From CAWFGW01 sp963815495 (GTDB taxonomy: Bacteria > Bacteroidota > Bacteroidia > Cytophagales > JAAEPT01): 64,000 nucleotides of DNA. Made by a program: the position numbers and the translations under genes. The DNA lies in contig CAWFGW010000030.1 in NCBI GenBank assembly GCA_963815495.1, forward strand, positions 1-64,000. The letters are read 5' to 3'. A model generated the notes under the pieces. That model did no database searches, had not been told where the DNA came from, and worked only from the letters and a program-made list of their open reading frames with translations. Shown here one piece after another: positions 45,101-53,024 of this stretch (positions within the stretch are counted from its first letter, which is position 1; every line of letters starts with the position of its first letter).

Positions 45101-46647
45101 CAGTAGCGCCTAATCTTACGCTAATTGAACCTACAAACTTTAACGGTACGCTGGATTTATGTACCACGAATCGCTTAGAAGTAGAAGCCAGTGCAGGTAC
45201 CACTCCTTATGAGTTTAATTGGACAAATCATTGGAATTTGAATTATGGACTAACAACTCAGAGCACTAAATCTACCCTAACGTTGGAACCAGAGCAATGG
45301 GTGTTTGACCTGCAGACGTTTCAGGTGAATGCCAAAGATAGTAAGGGCTGTGTGACCAATACCATTGAAGTTAGCGTGACACCTTCCAGCAACGATGCGT
45401 GGATTCCTCGCCCTTTGAACTACCCCGAGTCCGCAAATAAAGCTACCCTTACCTCCGTGGGAAGAATAAACAACAACTTTGTGTTAAGCAAAGTCAGTGA
45501 ACATATTTATTTTACCGATCACGCCAACAAGCTACGTTATGCTACATTTGATAACGACATTTCAAAATGGGTTTATTCGGAAGTATTGGCAGAAAATTCA
45601 GCTGGTTCGGTAGCATTGGTTGAAAACCAGAGTGAAGTGGTGGTCTATTTTAAATCCACCTCCAACAACGTTCAATCCGTACGCTATGACCGAATTTCTA
45701 AAACCTGGGGGCAAGCTATAACCCACTCAACTGCTAATGAACTACAAAGTCATTTGTATGTTAACAGTCAAAATCAACTGTTTTATCGAAGCACCTCTAA
45801 TCAACTGGTAAGAATTCTTCCTAATAATTCAAAGCAAGTAGTGGCTACAGATGTTGCTGGAGTAAACTTTCTGCAAGTGGATGACAAGCTGTTTTTTACT
45901 AAAGCAAATGGCAGTGTGAACTATTTAGAGATGAACACCAACCAGGTGGTAAGTGGGTTTGGAAGTAATGCAAAAAGCGAAACGATGTTACGTGCTGATA
46001 GCAAGAAGAATGTCTATTATTTAAACACGAACGGTGATTTTCAACAAATTCCTTTTAATGGAACCAATTATAATCTAGCAAAAGCACTTTCCTATAAACA
46101 AGCTCCAAGCACCGCATGGAAATCATGTATCGGATATTTCGATATTAATAAACAATCCGATGTGTTCTATTATGTTGGAAGTAACCAGAACGTTTATCAA
46201 TTGTATCAACGACCTACTGGTGAGTGGGAATCCGTCAACTCAAACAATTTCCAACATAACAATGCCTATGGCTATATTGAATATCGCTATCCCCATGCTT
46301 TTTATATGTCTGATAATGTAATTTATAATTTGTTTTATTTTGGAGAACAGGGGTGTAATGCGCTACAACGAGAAGGTACGAGTAATTTTAGTAGTGATGA
46401 ATCAGCTTACTTTATGACTTATCCTAACCCAACGCACCGTTCTGTGACACTTCAGTTGAAAGATATCGATGTAAAAGGTCGGTTAGAATTAATAAGCACA
46501 GTAGGAGAAGTGGTGTTTTCAGAAGAGATAACAACACATTTGTTTGAATGGAACTTAGAATCCGTCAACTCAGGACTTTATTTAGTGGTGCTTAAAGATC
46601 TTCAGGGAACTATTATTCAGTCAGAAAAGCTGATGGTTATCGAGTGA
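42157..46647 (+). CDS. Secreted zincin metalloprotease with T9SS type A sorting domain
   Basis: 1496 residues. A signal peptide (1-20) is followed by a beta-rich N-terminal part. The zincin core has HEYGH at residues 422-426 and a probable third zinc ligand Glu462 in NEGWAHAF, the gluzincin arrangement. Repeated beta strands follow (~740-870), then Ig-like segments. Residues ~1110-1420 hold a repetitive beta-propeller-like region (HIYFTDHANKLRYATFD, QLFYRSTSNQLVRIL, NVYYLNTNGDF). The end is a type A sorting domain starting YFMTYPNPTHRSVTLQ. The T9SS should export it. Bases ~44750-45080 are clearly richer in G+C than the rest. A broken copy lies upstream. Confidence 0.85.
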   Translation: MKNFFLSLIILCVLTRVSSAETAHTVHLQLISEEISPEASSFTLHYLLKTSVDLELINYRFKLPVGVVLTSLDLPLSLSAGDSIVFPAHLKFTESKVSFFAQTIGLIIENESGNQFKTNGKIYFTPWATVQSWNHPDFYGNPTQRWLGTQATSDSTRISLLKSQIPTSDVEPTTDHKTNVQWVTISGLAYEILMTREKAVNYINYSGDDHPQPANARTSGFLCADKKGTVRGRLMQWYNNDLDTIVEFPLQYIHVRLRDNDPLLDDQLGSTYTDDNGNFEIKYETCQLNEGDLELFLEFVAKARPYNGENIQALTAPINVNIFNLDGNQVQEKVVVGSVGDDFHRDMGNLYLGDESFMTVHRAFQCKIFSQPHLTRNSSLDILMYQEYENSFYLPNRLVASSLTPKIFLQDGDEITEETIYHEYGHHVFYMATNYRELPLYLDKEGSHSYFRSDHPYGAFNEGWAHAFYFMMDAHRRLEDQEYGYEEGGWPEHEVLGIDYIRPLTDYNYTKGLESEYLIGAAIYDLWDGEDKGLPLTPTRQYPGFNDVDLFSPAGTINTVPETSWSPGNEDDVSLGLDQIINGLVGNPLNTFQFFVNIIKRNGFEGEGCNTNLQNIEKVFRNNWVVGDIEAYRAGLGTQMSYHNNRFTQTSDTLIYGYVPNINKLWLVGNFFEKRMRFVYNTMNFNWVENNIVAPGDFYTVNSNYERINQPLLIDRQENDTFTRTITFTGEVDYELCNNLSITVNSGILDLQNQGQFIISQNAILEANNSFAEIVVRENTQLTIYDKGILRLNGGGARLNLEGELHIYPGGTLSINGQTAGINVRGNGKIIIHPGAYVCVNDELHMSFSKSMAEQLEFTTYHLGVHPDWQNQFGNVGCWKLTYALASNLGLQLVRTNQLSCNNTNFGYQITGPQLPADAQICWYFPSTWNSWVTAQNCTPWVTTADGTVNNWQQGNYQGGEVSVIVKANGKIQELIDVVPSSVAPNLTLIEPTNFNGTLDLCTTNRLEVEASAGTTPYEFNWTNHWNLNYGLTTQSTKSTLTLEPEQWVFDLQTFQVNAKDSKGCVTNTIEVSVTPSSNDAWIPRPLNYPESANKATLTSVGRINNNFVLSKVSEHIYFTDHANKLRYATFDNDISKWVYSEVLAENSAGSVALVENQSEVVVYFKSTSNNVQSVRYDRISKTWGQAITHSTANELQSHLYVNSQNQLFYRSTSNQLVRILPNNSKQVVATDVAGVNFLQVDDKLFFTKANGSVNYLEMNTNQVVSGFGSNAKSETMLRADSKKNVYYLNTNGDFQQIPFNGTNYNLAKALSYKQAPSTAWKSCIGYFDINKQSDVFYYVGSNQNVYQLYQRPTGEWESVNSNNFQHNNAYGYIEYRYPHAFYMSDNVIYNLFYFGEQGCNALQREGTSNFSSDESAYFMTYPNPTHRSVTLQLKDIDVKGRLELISTVGEVVFSEEITTHLFEWNLESVNSGLYLVVLKDLQGTIIQSEKLMVIE

Positions 46648-46703
46648 TTTAAACTTTAAACATCCTAAATGTTAACCAACCAAAACATGTTCATAAACAC
46701 TCC

Positions 46704-46734
46704 TTTGCATTCTCAATTTATGAAGCTATTTTTG
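46704..46734 (+). promoter_or_regulatory. Promoter of glyA
   Basis: TTTG (46704-46707), a 19-base spacer and TATTTTTG (46727-46734) match the Bacteroidota consensus TTTG-N19-TAnnTTTG exactly. The ATG is 23 bases downstream. Confidence 0.65.
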
Positions 46735-46757
46735 CACTTCGTTTATATATTTAGATC

Positions 46758-48029
46758 ATGCAAAGAGACCAAGAAATATTTAACCTAATCAGCCAAGAAG
46801 CTGAAAGACAAGAACACGGTATTGAACTAATTGCTTCAGAAAATTTCACTTCAAAACAAGTAATGGAGGCAATGGGGAGTGTTTTAACGAACAAATACGC
46901 TGAAGGGCTTCCAGGCAAACGATATTATGGAGGTTGTGAAGTAGTAGACGAAGTTGAAACAATTGCTATCGAACGTGCTAAAAAATTGTTTGGTGCTGAA
47001 TGGGCTAACGTACAACCACACTCGGGTGCGCAGGCAAACACTGCAGTAATGTTGGCTTTTTTAAACCCAGGTGACAGCATTTTAGGTTTTGACTTATCTC
47101 ATGGTGGTCACCTTTCACATGGTTCTCCTGTCAACTTCTCAGGTAAATATTTTGACGCTCATTTCTATGGAGTAGAAAAGGAAACAGGTCGCGTTGACAT
47201 GGACAATGTTGAACGCATTGCTAAAGAAGTAAAACCAAAATTGATTATTTGTGGAGCTTCTGCTTACTCAAGAGATTTAGACTATGCACGTTTCCGTGAA
47301 ATAGCTGACGCAGTGGGAGCTGTATTATTAGGAGATGTTTCTCACCCAGCAGGTTTAATAGCTGCGGGTATTATGAATGACCCTATTCCTCATTGCCATA
47401 TTGTAACAACGACTACTCATAAAACCCTTCGCGGTCCACGTGGGGGTTTAATTATGATTGGTAAAGACATAGAAAATCCTTGGGGCTTTAAAACGCTTAA
47501 AGGGGAGGTGAAAAAATTATCTCAAGTGTTGGATGGTGCTGTATTCCCAGGGACGCAAGGTGGTCCGTTAGAGCATGTGATTGCTGCTAAAGCAGTAGCC
47601 TTTGGCGAAGCGTTGACAGATGAATATAAAGCTTACGCGAAACAGGTGAAAGCTAATGCAGCCGTTTTAGCTCAGTCGATGGTGGATTTAGGGTATAAAA
47701 TCATATCTGGAGGCACAGATAATCACTGTATGTTAATTGATTTAACTTCAAAAGGAGTAACAGGAAAGCAAGCTGAAAATGCTTTAGTTAAAGCTGATAT
47801 TACCGTGAACAAAAATATGGTTCCTTTTGATGAACGTTCTCCATTTGTGACTTCAGGCATGCGCTTAGGAACAGCTGCTGTTACAACTCGAAATATGAAA
47901 GAAGACGACATGAAAAAAATCGCTCAATTGATTGATCGTGTGTTGACGAACCATGAAGATGAATCAGCGATTTCTGAAGTAAGAAGAGAAGTAAATGCTT
48001 GGATGAAAAATTTCCCACTATATAAATAA
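46758..48029 (+). CDS. glyA: Serine hydroxymethyltransferase
   Basis: 423 residues; interconverts serine and glycine with tetrahydrofolate and supplies one-carbon units. The PLP Lys222 lies in TTTTHKTLRGPRGG. Other blocks are HGIELIASENFTS, LPGKRYYGGCE and HSGAQAN. A good TTTG/TAnnTTTG promoter precedes it. A long inverted repeat follows before tatC. Confidence 0.95.
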   Translation: MQRDQEIFNLISQEAERQEHGIELIASENFTSKQVMEAMGSVLTNKYAEGLPGKRYYGGCEVVDEVETIAIERAKKLFGAEWANVQPHSGAQANTAVMLAFLNPGDSILGFDLSHGGHLSHGSPVNFSGKYFDAHFYGVEKETGRVDMDNVERIAKEVKPKLIICGASAYSRDLDYARFREIADAVGAVLLGDVSHPAGLIAAGIMNDPIPHCHIVTTTTHKTLRGPRGGLIMIGKDIENPWGFKTLKGEVKKLSQVLDGAVFPGTQGGPLEHVIAAKAVAFGEALTDEYKAYAKQVKANAAVLAQSMVDLGYKIISGGTDNHCMLIDLTSKGVTGKQAENALVKADITVNKNMVPFDERSPFVTSGMRLGTAAVTTRNMKEDDMKKIAQLIDRVLTNHEDESAISEVRREVNAWMKNFPLYK

Positions 48030-48039
48030 TTCTAGCCCG

Positions 48040-48122
48040 TCATTCTGACTGCAGTGAAGAATCTCTTAATTGAGAGTAAATCGTTTTCACAATGTTGAGA
48101 TTCTTCACTGCGCTCAGAATGA
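48040..48122. repeat. Imperfect inverted repeat of 26-nt arms (REP-like)
   Basis: Arms 48040-48065 and 48097-48122 are complementary at 24 of 26 positions around a 31-base A+T-rich centre. The arm core, TCATTCTGA..GCAGTGAAG, is of a kind I recall as an interspersed intergenic repeat in Bacteroidota genomes. It could fold in the transcript between glyA and tatC and act as a processing or termination site. Confidence 0.75.
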
Positions 48123-48140
48123 TAGCTATGACAAATCCCT

Positions 48141-49022
48141 ATGCTTGATCAAGTTGATGATAAAGGTTTAAATAAAATCTTGGCAAAGCGTCAAGCAGGA
48201 AAAAGCGTGGAACCGGCTCAAGTGGAAATGACTTTTTTAGAGCACTTGGAAGAACTACGTTGGCACTTAATGCGATCAGTGATTGCCGTGTTGGTGTTAG
48301 CCATTGTTGCTTTTGTAAGCAAAAAAATCGTTTTCGGAATTATTATACTCGGTCCCTCTCGGGTTGATTTTATTACTTTTCAGTGGTTATGTCAACTAGC
48401 AGAATTAGTAAAAATTGATGCCTTGTGTTTAAATGAAATGCCGTTTACTATACAAAGTAGGCAAATGACAGGTCAGTTTGTAATGCATCTAACGTCTTCA
48501 TTTGTCTTAGGTTTAGTGGTTGCTTTTCCGTATTTATTTTGGGAAATGTGGCGATTTATTAAACCCGCAATGTACAGTGCTGAGCAAAAAGTAGCTCGTG
48601 GAACTACTTTTTTTGTCTCCAGCTTATTTTTCTTAGGAATCTCGTTTGGTTATTTTATTATTGCTCCGCTCTCTATTAACTTTTTAGGAAGTTATCAAGT
48701 AGATGACTCCATCATAAATGAGTTTGATTTGACCTCTTATGTGAACACCTTAATTATGTTGGTGTTGGCTTGTGGTATTATGTTTCAATTACCAGTGTTT
48801 GCTTATTTCTTTTCTAAAATAGGGCTGTTAACACCAGAATTTATGCGGAATTATAGAAAACACGCATTTGTTTCTATATTAGTGATATCAGCAATCATAA
48901 CACCACCAGATGTGTTAAGTCAGATTTTGGTATCTGTTCCAGTATATGGGTTATATGAGTTGAGTATTAAAATTTCTGCTCGAGTAGCAAAGAAATATCA
49001 AGAACAAATAAATAAAGCATAA
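48141..49022 (+). CDS. tatC: Sec-independent protein translocase TatC
   Basis: 293 residues, the inner-membrane core receptor of the twin-arginine translocase. The cytoplasmic N-terminus has the conserved MTFLEHLEELRWHLMRS, then six hydrophobic helices with LGLVVAFPYLFWEMWRFIKPA and SAIITPPDVLSQ. A periplasmic loop with two Cys (LCQLAELVKIDALC) is notable. No tatA gene is adjacent. It overlaps rpiB by one base. Confidence 0.93.
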   Translation: MLDQVDDKGLNKILAKRQAGKSVEPAQVEMTFLEHLEELRWHLMRSVIAVLVLAIVAFVSKKIVFGIIILGPSRVDFITFQWLCQLAELVKIDALCLNEMPFTIQSRQMTGQFVMHLTSSFVLGLVVAFPYLFWEMWRFIKPAMYSAEQKVARGTTFFVSSLFFLGISFGYFIIAPLSINFLGSYQVDDSIINEFDLTSYVNTLIMLVLACGIMFQLPVFAYFFSKIGLLTPEFMRNYRKHAFVSILVISAIITPPDVLSQILVSVPVYGLYELSIKISARVAKKYQEQINKA

Positions 49023-49453
49023 TGAAAATTCCAATAGGTGGCGATCACGCTGGGTATCAATATAAAGAGGCAATCAAACAATTTTTAGTAGAAGCAGGAC
49101 ACGAGGTCATTGACTTTGGTCCCGATTCAGAAGCTTCATGCGATTATCCAGACTTTGCACACCCTTTAGCAAAAGCAATCCACGAAGGTAAATATCCTTT
49201 AGGAATCTTAATTTGTGGCAGTGCTAATGGTGTAAATATGGTCGCTAACAAATATGCAAATGTTCGTTCTGCAATGGCCTGGGAAAAGGAGTTGGCGGTT
49301 TTAGCCCGATCGCATAATGACGCAAATATTGTAGCACTACCAGCACGCTTTATATCATTAGAAAAAGCAAAGGAAATAGTTGAAGCATTTTTTTCAACAG
49401 AATTTGAGGGAGGAAGACACGAAAAACGAAGAGATAAAATTGCTATTTGTTAA
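49022..49453 (+). CDS. rpiB: Ribose 5-phosphate isomerase B
   Basis: 143 residues; interconverts ribose and ribulose 5-phosphate. Family marks are IPIGGDHAGYQYKE, the CGSANGVNMVANK anion/active-site loop and SHNDANIVALPARF. It overlaps tatC by one base, so it is co-transcribed. Its last ~60 bases occur again in altered form after the next gene, at 50894-50965, which suggests an insertion at the 3' end of this gene. Confidence 0.93.
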   Translation: MKIPIGGDHAGYQYKEAIKQFLVEAGHEVIDFGPDSEASCDYPDFAHPLAKAIHEGKYPLGILICGSANGVNMVANKYANVRSAMAWEKELAVLARSHNDANIVALPARFISLEKAKEIVEAFFSTEFEGGRHEKRRDKIAIC

Positions 49454-49542
49454 TTACTTATTCATTCAAGAAGAAATGTAGTTTACAGATGAATCTTGAC
49501 TGTTTATTTTCTTATAATTATGCATAACGCCTTAATTTAAAA

Positions 49543-50778
49543 ATGAAGCATTTAATTCTTTCAATATTAACTATTGTTTTTGTATTACCTTCTATTTGCC
49601 AAATTGTTGAAATTCCTGACTCAAAATTTAAAGAGGCTCTGGTCAATTATATACCAAAAATAGATACTAACAATGATGGAGAGATTCAACTAAGCGAAGC
49701 TCGAGTTATAACGGATTTAAACGTTAGTTATCAAAGAATCAATTCAATGGATGGTATTGAAGCTTTCACTTCTTTAACTTACCTTAAATGTGATTATAAT
49801 AACCTATTGTATATTGATATTACTTCTCTATCTAAACTAAAGTCTTTTTCTTGCTCGGGGAATGATTTATACAATTTAAATGTCACAAAAAACACCTTGT
49901 TATTTGGACTTAACTGCTCCGATAACAATATATCTTCTCTTGATTTAACCAAAAACTTAATGTTGGACAACATCGGTTGTCAATATAACTCAATATCGTC
50001 ATTAGATTTTCAATTTAATTCTAAGCTTCGATTTATTGATTGTTCAAATAACTCTTTAAGTTCGTTAGATGTTATGGACCTTGAAAATTTAACCACTCTA
50101 AAATGTCAATATAATAGTAACCTTGATGTTGTTTGTATTAGTCCTAGACATGTTTCAGATAGTAAAGATTGGAGCAAAAGTGATTACACAGAATGGAGTC
50201 TTAAATGCAGACAACCAAAACCAGATACCTTATATTATAACCCATTTAATTCCGCTCCAAAAACAGATAATGTTCTTATTGATATTTATGGTTTTGAGTA
50301 TTTTGAAGATTCGGTAAAAACTTTTGATGGTTCTGGTTTACTTAAGGTTGGAGCGTACTCAAATTCTATGTTCATAGATTTGTCTAGACTTTCTGTATCA
50401 GATTATGACTCCGTAATTATAGAATACAATTTATATACAAGAGGGAGAATGGAAAAAAACAATCTACCACTACCAAGCACTAGTTTTGGTACATTCGATA
50501 AATCTAGTACCGTTGCAGTAAAAGGTAACTTTTCTTTAAGTGGAAGCTATTACAGGAATATCGATTCCTATGAATTATATATTGATAATTTGAGAGTGCT
50601 GGGTTATCCTTCTAAGCTTATAACTGACTTGGCCATCCCTATTGCAAACAAGCAGGAAATAATTGCAGCTTATGATATTTATGGACATCAATTAGATATA
50701 GATAATTTACCAATTTTAACGCTAATAATTCTAGTTGATTCAAAAAACAAAAAAAGTAAAATATTTTATACTGAATAA
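49543..50778 (+). CDS. Secreted leucine-rich-repeat protein, probable T9SS cargo
   Basis: 411 residues. A signal peptide (1-19, ending SICQ) leads into VEIPDSKFKEALVNYIPKIDTNNDGEIQLSEA, where DTNNDGEIQLSE resembles an EF-hand calcium loop, then five to six short Leu-rich repeats of the form LxxLxCxxNxLxxL up to residue ~200. The second half is beta-rich with a jelly-roll look (LYIDNLRVLGYPSK). The final 50 residues (IIAAYDIYGHQLDIDN to KSKIFYTE) resemble a type A sorting signal. Its role is unknown, perhaps adhesion. The gene lies between two copies of the rpiB 3' end. Confidence 0.8.
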   Translation: MKHLILSILTIVFVLPSICQIVEIPDSKFKEALVNYIPKIDTNNDGEIQLSEARVITDLNVSYQRINSMDGIEAFTSLTYLKCDYNNLLYIDITSLSKLKSFSCSGNDLYNLNVTKNTLLFGLNCSDNNISSLDLTKNLMLDNIGCQYNSISSLDFQFNSKLRFIDCSNNSLSSLDVMDLENLTTLKCQYNSNLDVVCISPRHVSDSKDWSKSDYTEWSLKCRQPKPDTLYYNPFNSAPKTDNVLIDIYGFEYFEDSVKTFDGSGLLKVGAYSNSMFIDLSRLSVSDYDSVIIEYNLYTRGRMEKNNLPLPSTSFGTFDKSSTVAVKGNFSLSGSYYRNIDSYELYIDNLRVLGYPSKLITDLAIPIANKQEIIAAYDIYGHQLDIDNLPILTLIILVDSKNKKSKIFYTE

Positions 50779-50893
50779 GCTAAGTAGTTAATGATGGTTT
50801 TTTCATGAATTCTTTTTCGGCTATGGTTGATCATGGTTTGAAAGGAGGTGTTTAGCTAATAAGTTATAGTGCAAAAATAATTGTGCTACAAGT

Positions 50894-50965
50894 TTTTTTT
50901 CAATCGAATTTGAAGATGGAAGACATGAAAAACGGAGAGACAAAATAACTGTTGTTAATTATTAA
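50894..50965 (+). pseudogene. Second copy of the rpiB 3' end
   Basis: Read in frame it gives FFSIEFEDGRHEKRRDKIT and ends in TAA after four more codons. The true rpiB end has FFSTEFEGGRHEKRRDKIA at 49388-49440. Over the 53 aligned bases about 45 are identical and most differences are synonymous, so the piece was under coding constraint until recently. No other part of rpiB is found beside it. Confidence 0.75.
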
Positions 50966-52062
50966 TCAGGACAAACAGGTCGGTAGTTTTTAGCTTTACG
51001 ACTTGGTTGTCTATTCTTTTTATATAAATCTAAATAGTAAACTAAACTTACTTCGAAAGCACCAACGGTACGCGTGGCAGGCGTTAAACCCGATAAATTT
51101 GAATCGTAAGAAGCTCCCAAAAGAAAATTTCGATATTGGGTTCTAATCAAAATAATGAAAGCATCACTTTTTGTAAGTGCTTTTCTGTTTCCAACCATTC
51201 GATAAGTTCCACCAAATTGTATGTTTTTAAAATCCTTAAATTCAGCATCTAAGAAGTTAAATTTCATCATTCCACCCACACTCAACTCATATGCATTGGC
51301 TTGTGTATGATAAAATCCGAGAGGAATAATTTCTCTATGGTGAGTGATAGGAATTTGTCCTTGATAATGAATCACCAATTTTCGAGGAAGTATGGATTCG
51401 TTGTTCTCATACAAATTTTGTTTAGGTGTGTTTAAGTGAAATAAGCCAATGCCAAAGGTATGTTTTGCTCGTTGGGAGGGAAAAGAGCTAAAGGCAATTC
51501 CAGTCGAGATGTCTGTATAGGTCGTATTATTAGCAGGAAAGACTTCACCTGTTGGCAAATTAGGGTCGTAGGCTAGACCATTCCATTGGTTGTCAAAAAC
51601 TCCCTTTGAAAAATCAACAGAGTTTCTCCCAAATGCCGTCATCAAGCCAATACTCAAATAAGAGGTTGATTCACGATTGAGTTTCTGGCCATAGGAAAAG
51701 GATAATCCACTGTATTGCGATTCATAGTTGAGATCTCCCGCTACATCATGATAGAAAATGGCGCCTATACCAAAATAACTACCGATTAAGTCTTTTTGTC
51801 TTTTTATTAAGCCATCAGCAGAAAATATGGTGGTATTAAAAGGTGTTGCTTTATTAACATATGGACCCCGAATTGTTCGCCATTGTTGTCGGTAAATGCT
51901 GCTCAGTCGTAAATCTTTATTTTTGAAGTCGAAATCAAACACCCCTGTCATCGCAGGGTTTAAATGTAAAGGTGAGGCATAGTGTTGACTAAAATGCAGG
52001 TCTTGACCTATTCCGGAAAAAGGAACAACAAGTGTGATCAAAACTAGATGAATTAGTCGCAT
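50962..52062 (-). CDS. PorP/SprF family type IX secretion-associated outer-membrane protein
   Basis: 366 residues. A signal peptide (1-19) is followed by the family hallmark DLHFSQHYASPLHLNPAMTGVF and a series of beta strands of a barrel (GLSFSYGQKLN, FGIGLFHLN, FLLGASYDSNLSGL). The family includes PorP of the T9SS and SprF, needed for surface display of the adhesin SprB. Partner genes such as sprE or porK are absent, so its particular client is unknown. Its last codon overlaps the rpiB remnant. Confidence 0.88.
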   Translation of the reverse strand: MRLIHLVLITLVVPFSGIGQDLHFSQHYASPLHLNPAMTGVFDFDFKNKDLRLSSIYRQQWRTIRGPYVNKATPFNTTIFSADGLIKRQKDLIGSYFGIGAIFYHDVAGDLNYESQYSGLSFSYGQKLNRESTSYLSIGLMTAFGRNSVDFSKGVFDNQWNGLAYDPNLPTGEVFPANNTTYTDISTGIAFSSFPSQRAKHTFGIGLFHLNTPKQNLYENNESILPRKLVIHYQGQIPITHHREIIPLGFYHTQANAYELSVGGMMKFNFLDAEFKDFKNIQFGGTYRMVGNRKALTKSDAFIILIRTQYRNFLLGASYDSNLSGLTPATRTVGAFEVSLVYYLDLYKKNRQPSRKAKNYRPVCPD

Positions 52063-52157
52063 AGTTTATTAATACCATTTTAAAGATAAAGGTTACTAGC
52101 TAGAATTAATAGTAAGTGATAATTGTCTTATGCAAAGCAGGTTCTTTAAAAAAATGA

Positions 52158-52165
52158 TACCTTTG
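52158..52165 (+). promoter_or_regulatory. -7 box TACCTTTG upstream of the 52191 lipoprotein gene
   Basis: An exact TAnnTTTG match, 25 bases before the ATG. A -33 element is not obvious. Confidence 0.5.
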
Positions 52166-52190
52166 CGGGTCTAAAAAATTATTTAAAGAA

Positions 52191-53024
52191 ATGAACAAGC
52201 TATTATCTCTACTCTTTATTTCAATTCTATTACTTTCTACCTCATGTTCTGATAAAGAAGATGGCGATGTTGAAGGCATTATTCTTATAGTTAATCCAGA
52301 AAGTCCAACTTATTATAAAAACCAAGGAGATCCTGTCGCGTTTTCTTTTAATGTTAAATCCGAAGAAAAAATTCAATCAGTAAATGTTTATAAACAATCT
52401 AGTAATCAACTTAATTCGGAGAGGGATACAGTTTTTAGCACAAGCCCAAATACTACTTCATATAATGGTTTTTATGAGTTTAGATACCAAATACCTCAGG
52501 ACGAGAGCGACTATGAGAGATATACATTTGAGGTAAGAGATGTACTTAACCAAAAGAAAGATCAATATCGGATTGTATATCCAATTGGTTTATTGAAATC
52601 ATTTGAAGTAAAACTAAAGTCATCTATTTCCTCTTCTGAAAATGGTGGATTTGATTTAAAAAATAGAAAAGTAATTTTAACTGATACCTCGATTGCTACT
52701 TTAGCATTTTATGACGCTACGGATACGCTAAATAATAGCTCAAAAGCTTTATCAAATAAATGGATTGGTGTCAATGGGACTGAGTTTGTGAGAAATAATG
52801 AATTTAATTTTGCTCAGGCATCAGCTAAAACAGTTAAAAACGCTTTTGAAAGTAGTAATGCAGTAAGTCAAATAGGAGAAATTAAAAATAATGACATCAT
52901 TCTAATAAAGTACAAAATATCACAAACTACTGTAACCTATGCAGTGGTAAGTATTAACAGTATTACTGATGAGGTCGGTGCAGAAAATGATGTTTATAAT
53001 TTTGTGTTAAAATATGCACAATAA
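52191..53024 (+). CDS. Predicted lipoprotein of unknown function
   Basis: 277 residues with a lipobox LLSTSC (Cys at residue ~19), an Asp/Glu-rich start, and a first half that looks like an Ig-like beta-sandwich (NPESPTYYKNQGDPVAFSFNVKSEEKIQSVNVYK). The second half has FDLKNRKVILTDTSIATLAFYDATDTLNN, recalling domains in other Bacteroidota lipoproteins. No named family recognised. Its TAA stop is immediately followed by the stop of the convergent giant gene with no bases between. Confidence 0.75.
   Translation: MNKLLSLLFISILLLSTSCSDKEDGDVEGIILIVNPESPTYYKNQGDPVAFSFNVKSEEKIQSVNVYKQSSNQLNSERDTVFSTSPNTTSYNGFYEFRYQIPQDESDYERYTFEVRDVLNQKKDQYRIVYPIGLLKSFEVKLKSSISSSENGGFDLKNRKVILTDTSIATLAFYDATDTLNNSSKALSNKWIGVNGTEFVRNNEFNFAQASAKTVKNAFESSNAVSQIGEIKNNDIILIKYKISQTTVTYAVVSINSITDEVGAENDVYNFVLKYAQ

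Noticed and set aside
44760..45113. A 117-codon frame in +1 of the metalloprotease, and an 88-codon frame on the other strand
   Set aside because: Both arise because this G+C-richer stretch has few stop codons; the peptides look random and the main frame has clear Ig-like sequence.
48040..48122. The inverted repeat as a CRISPR unit or insertion-sequence end
   Set aside because: Only one pair of arms, no spacers, no transposase and no flanking target duplication seen.
49496..49518. TTGACT and TATAAT before the LRR gene, resembling an E. coli promoter
   Set aside because: The spacer is only 11 bases, and Bacteroidota use a different consensus.
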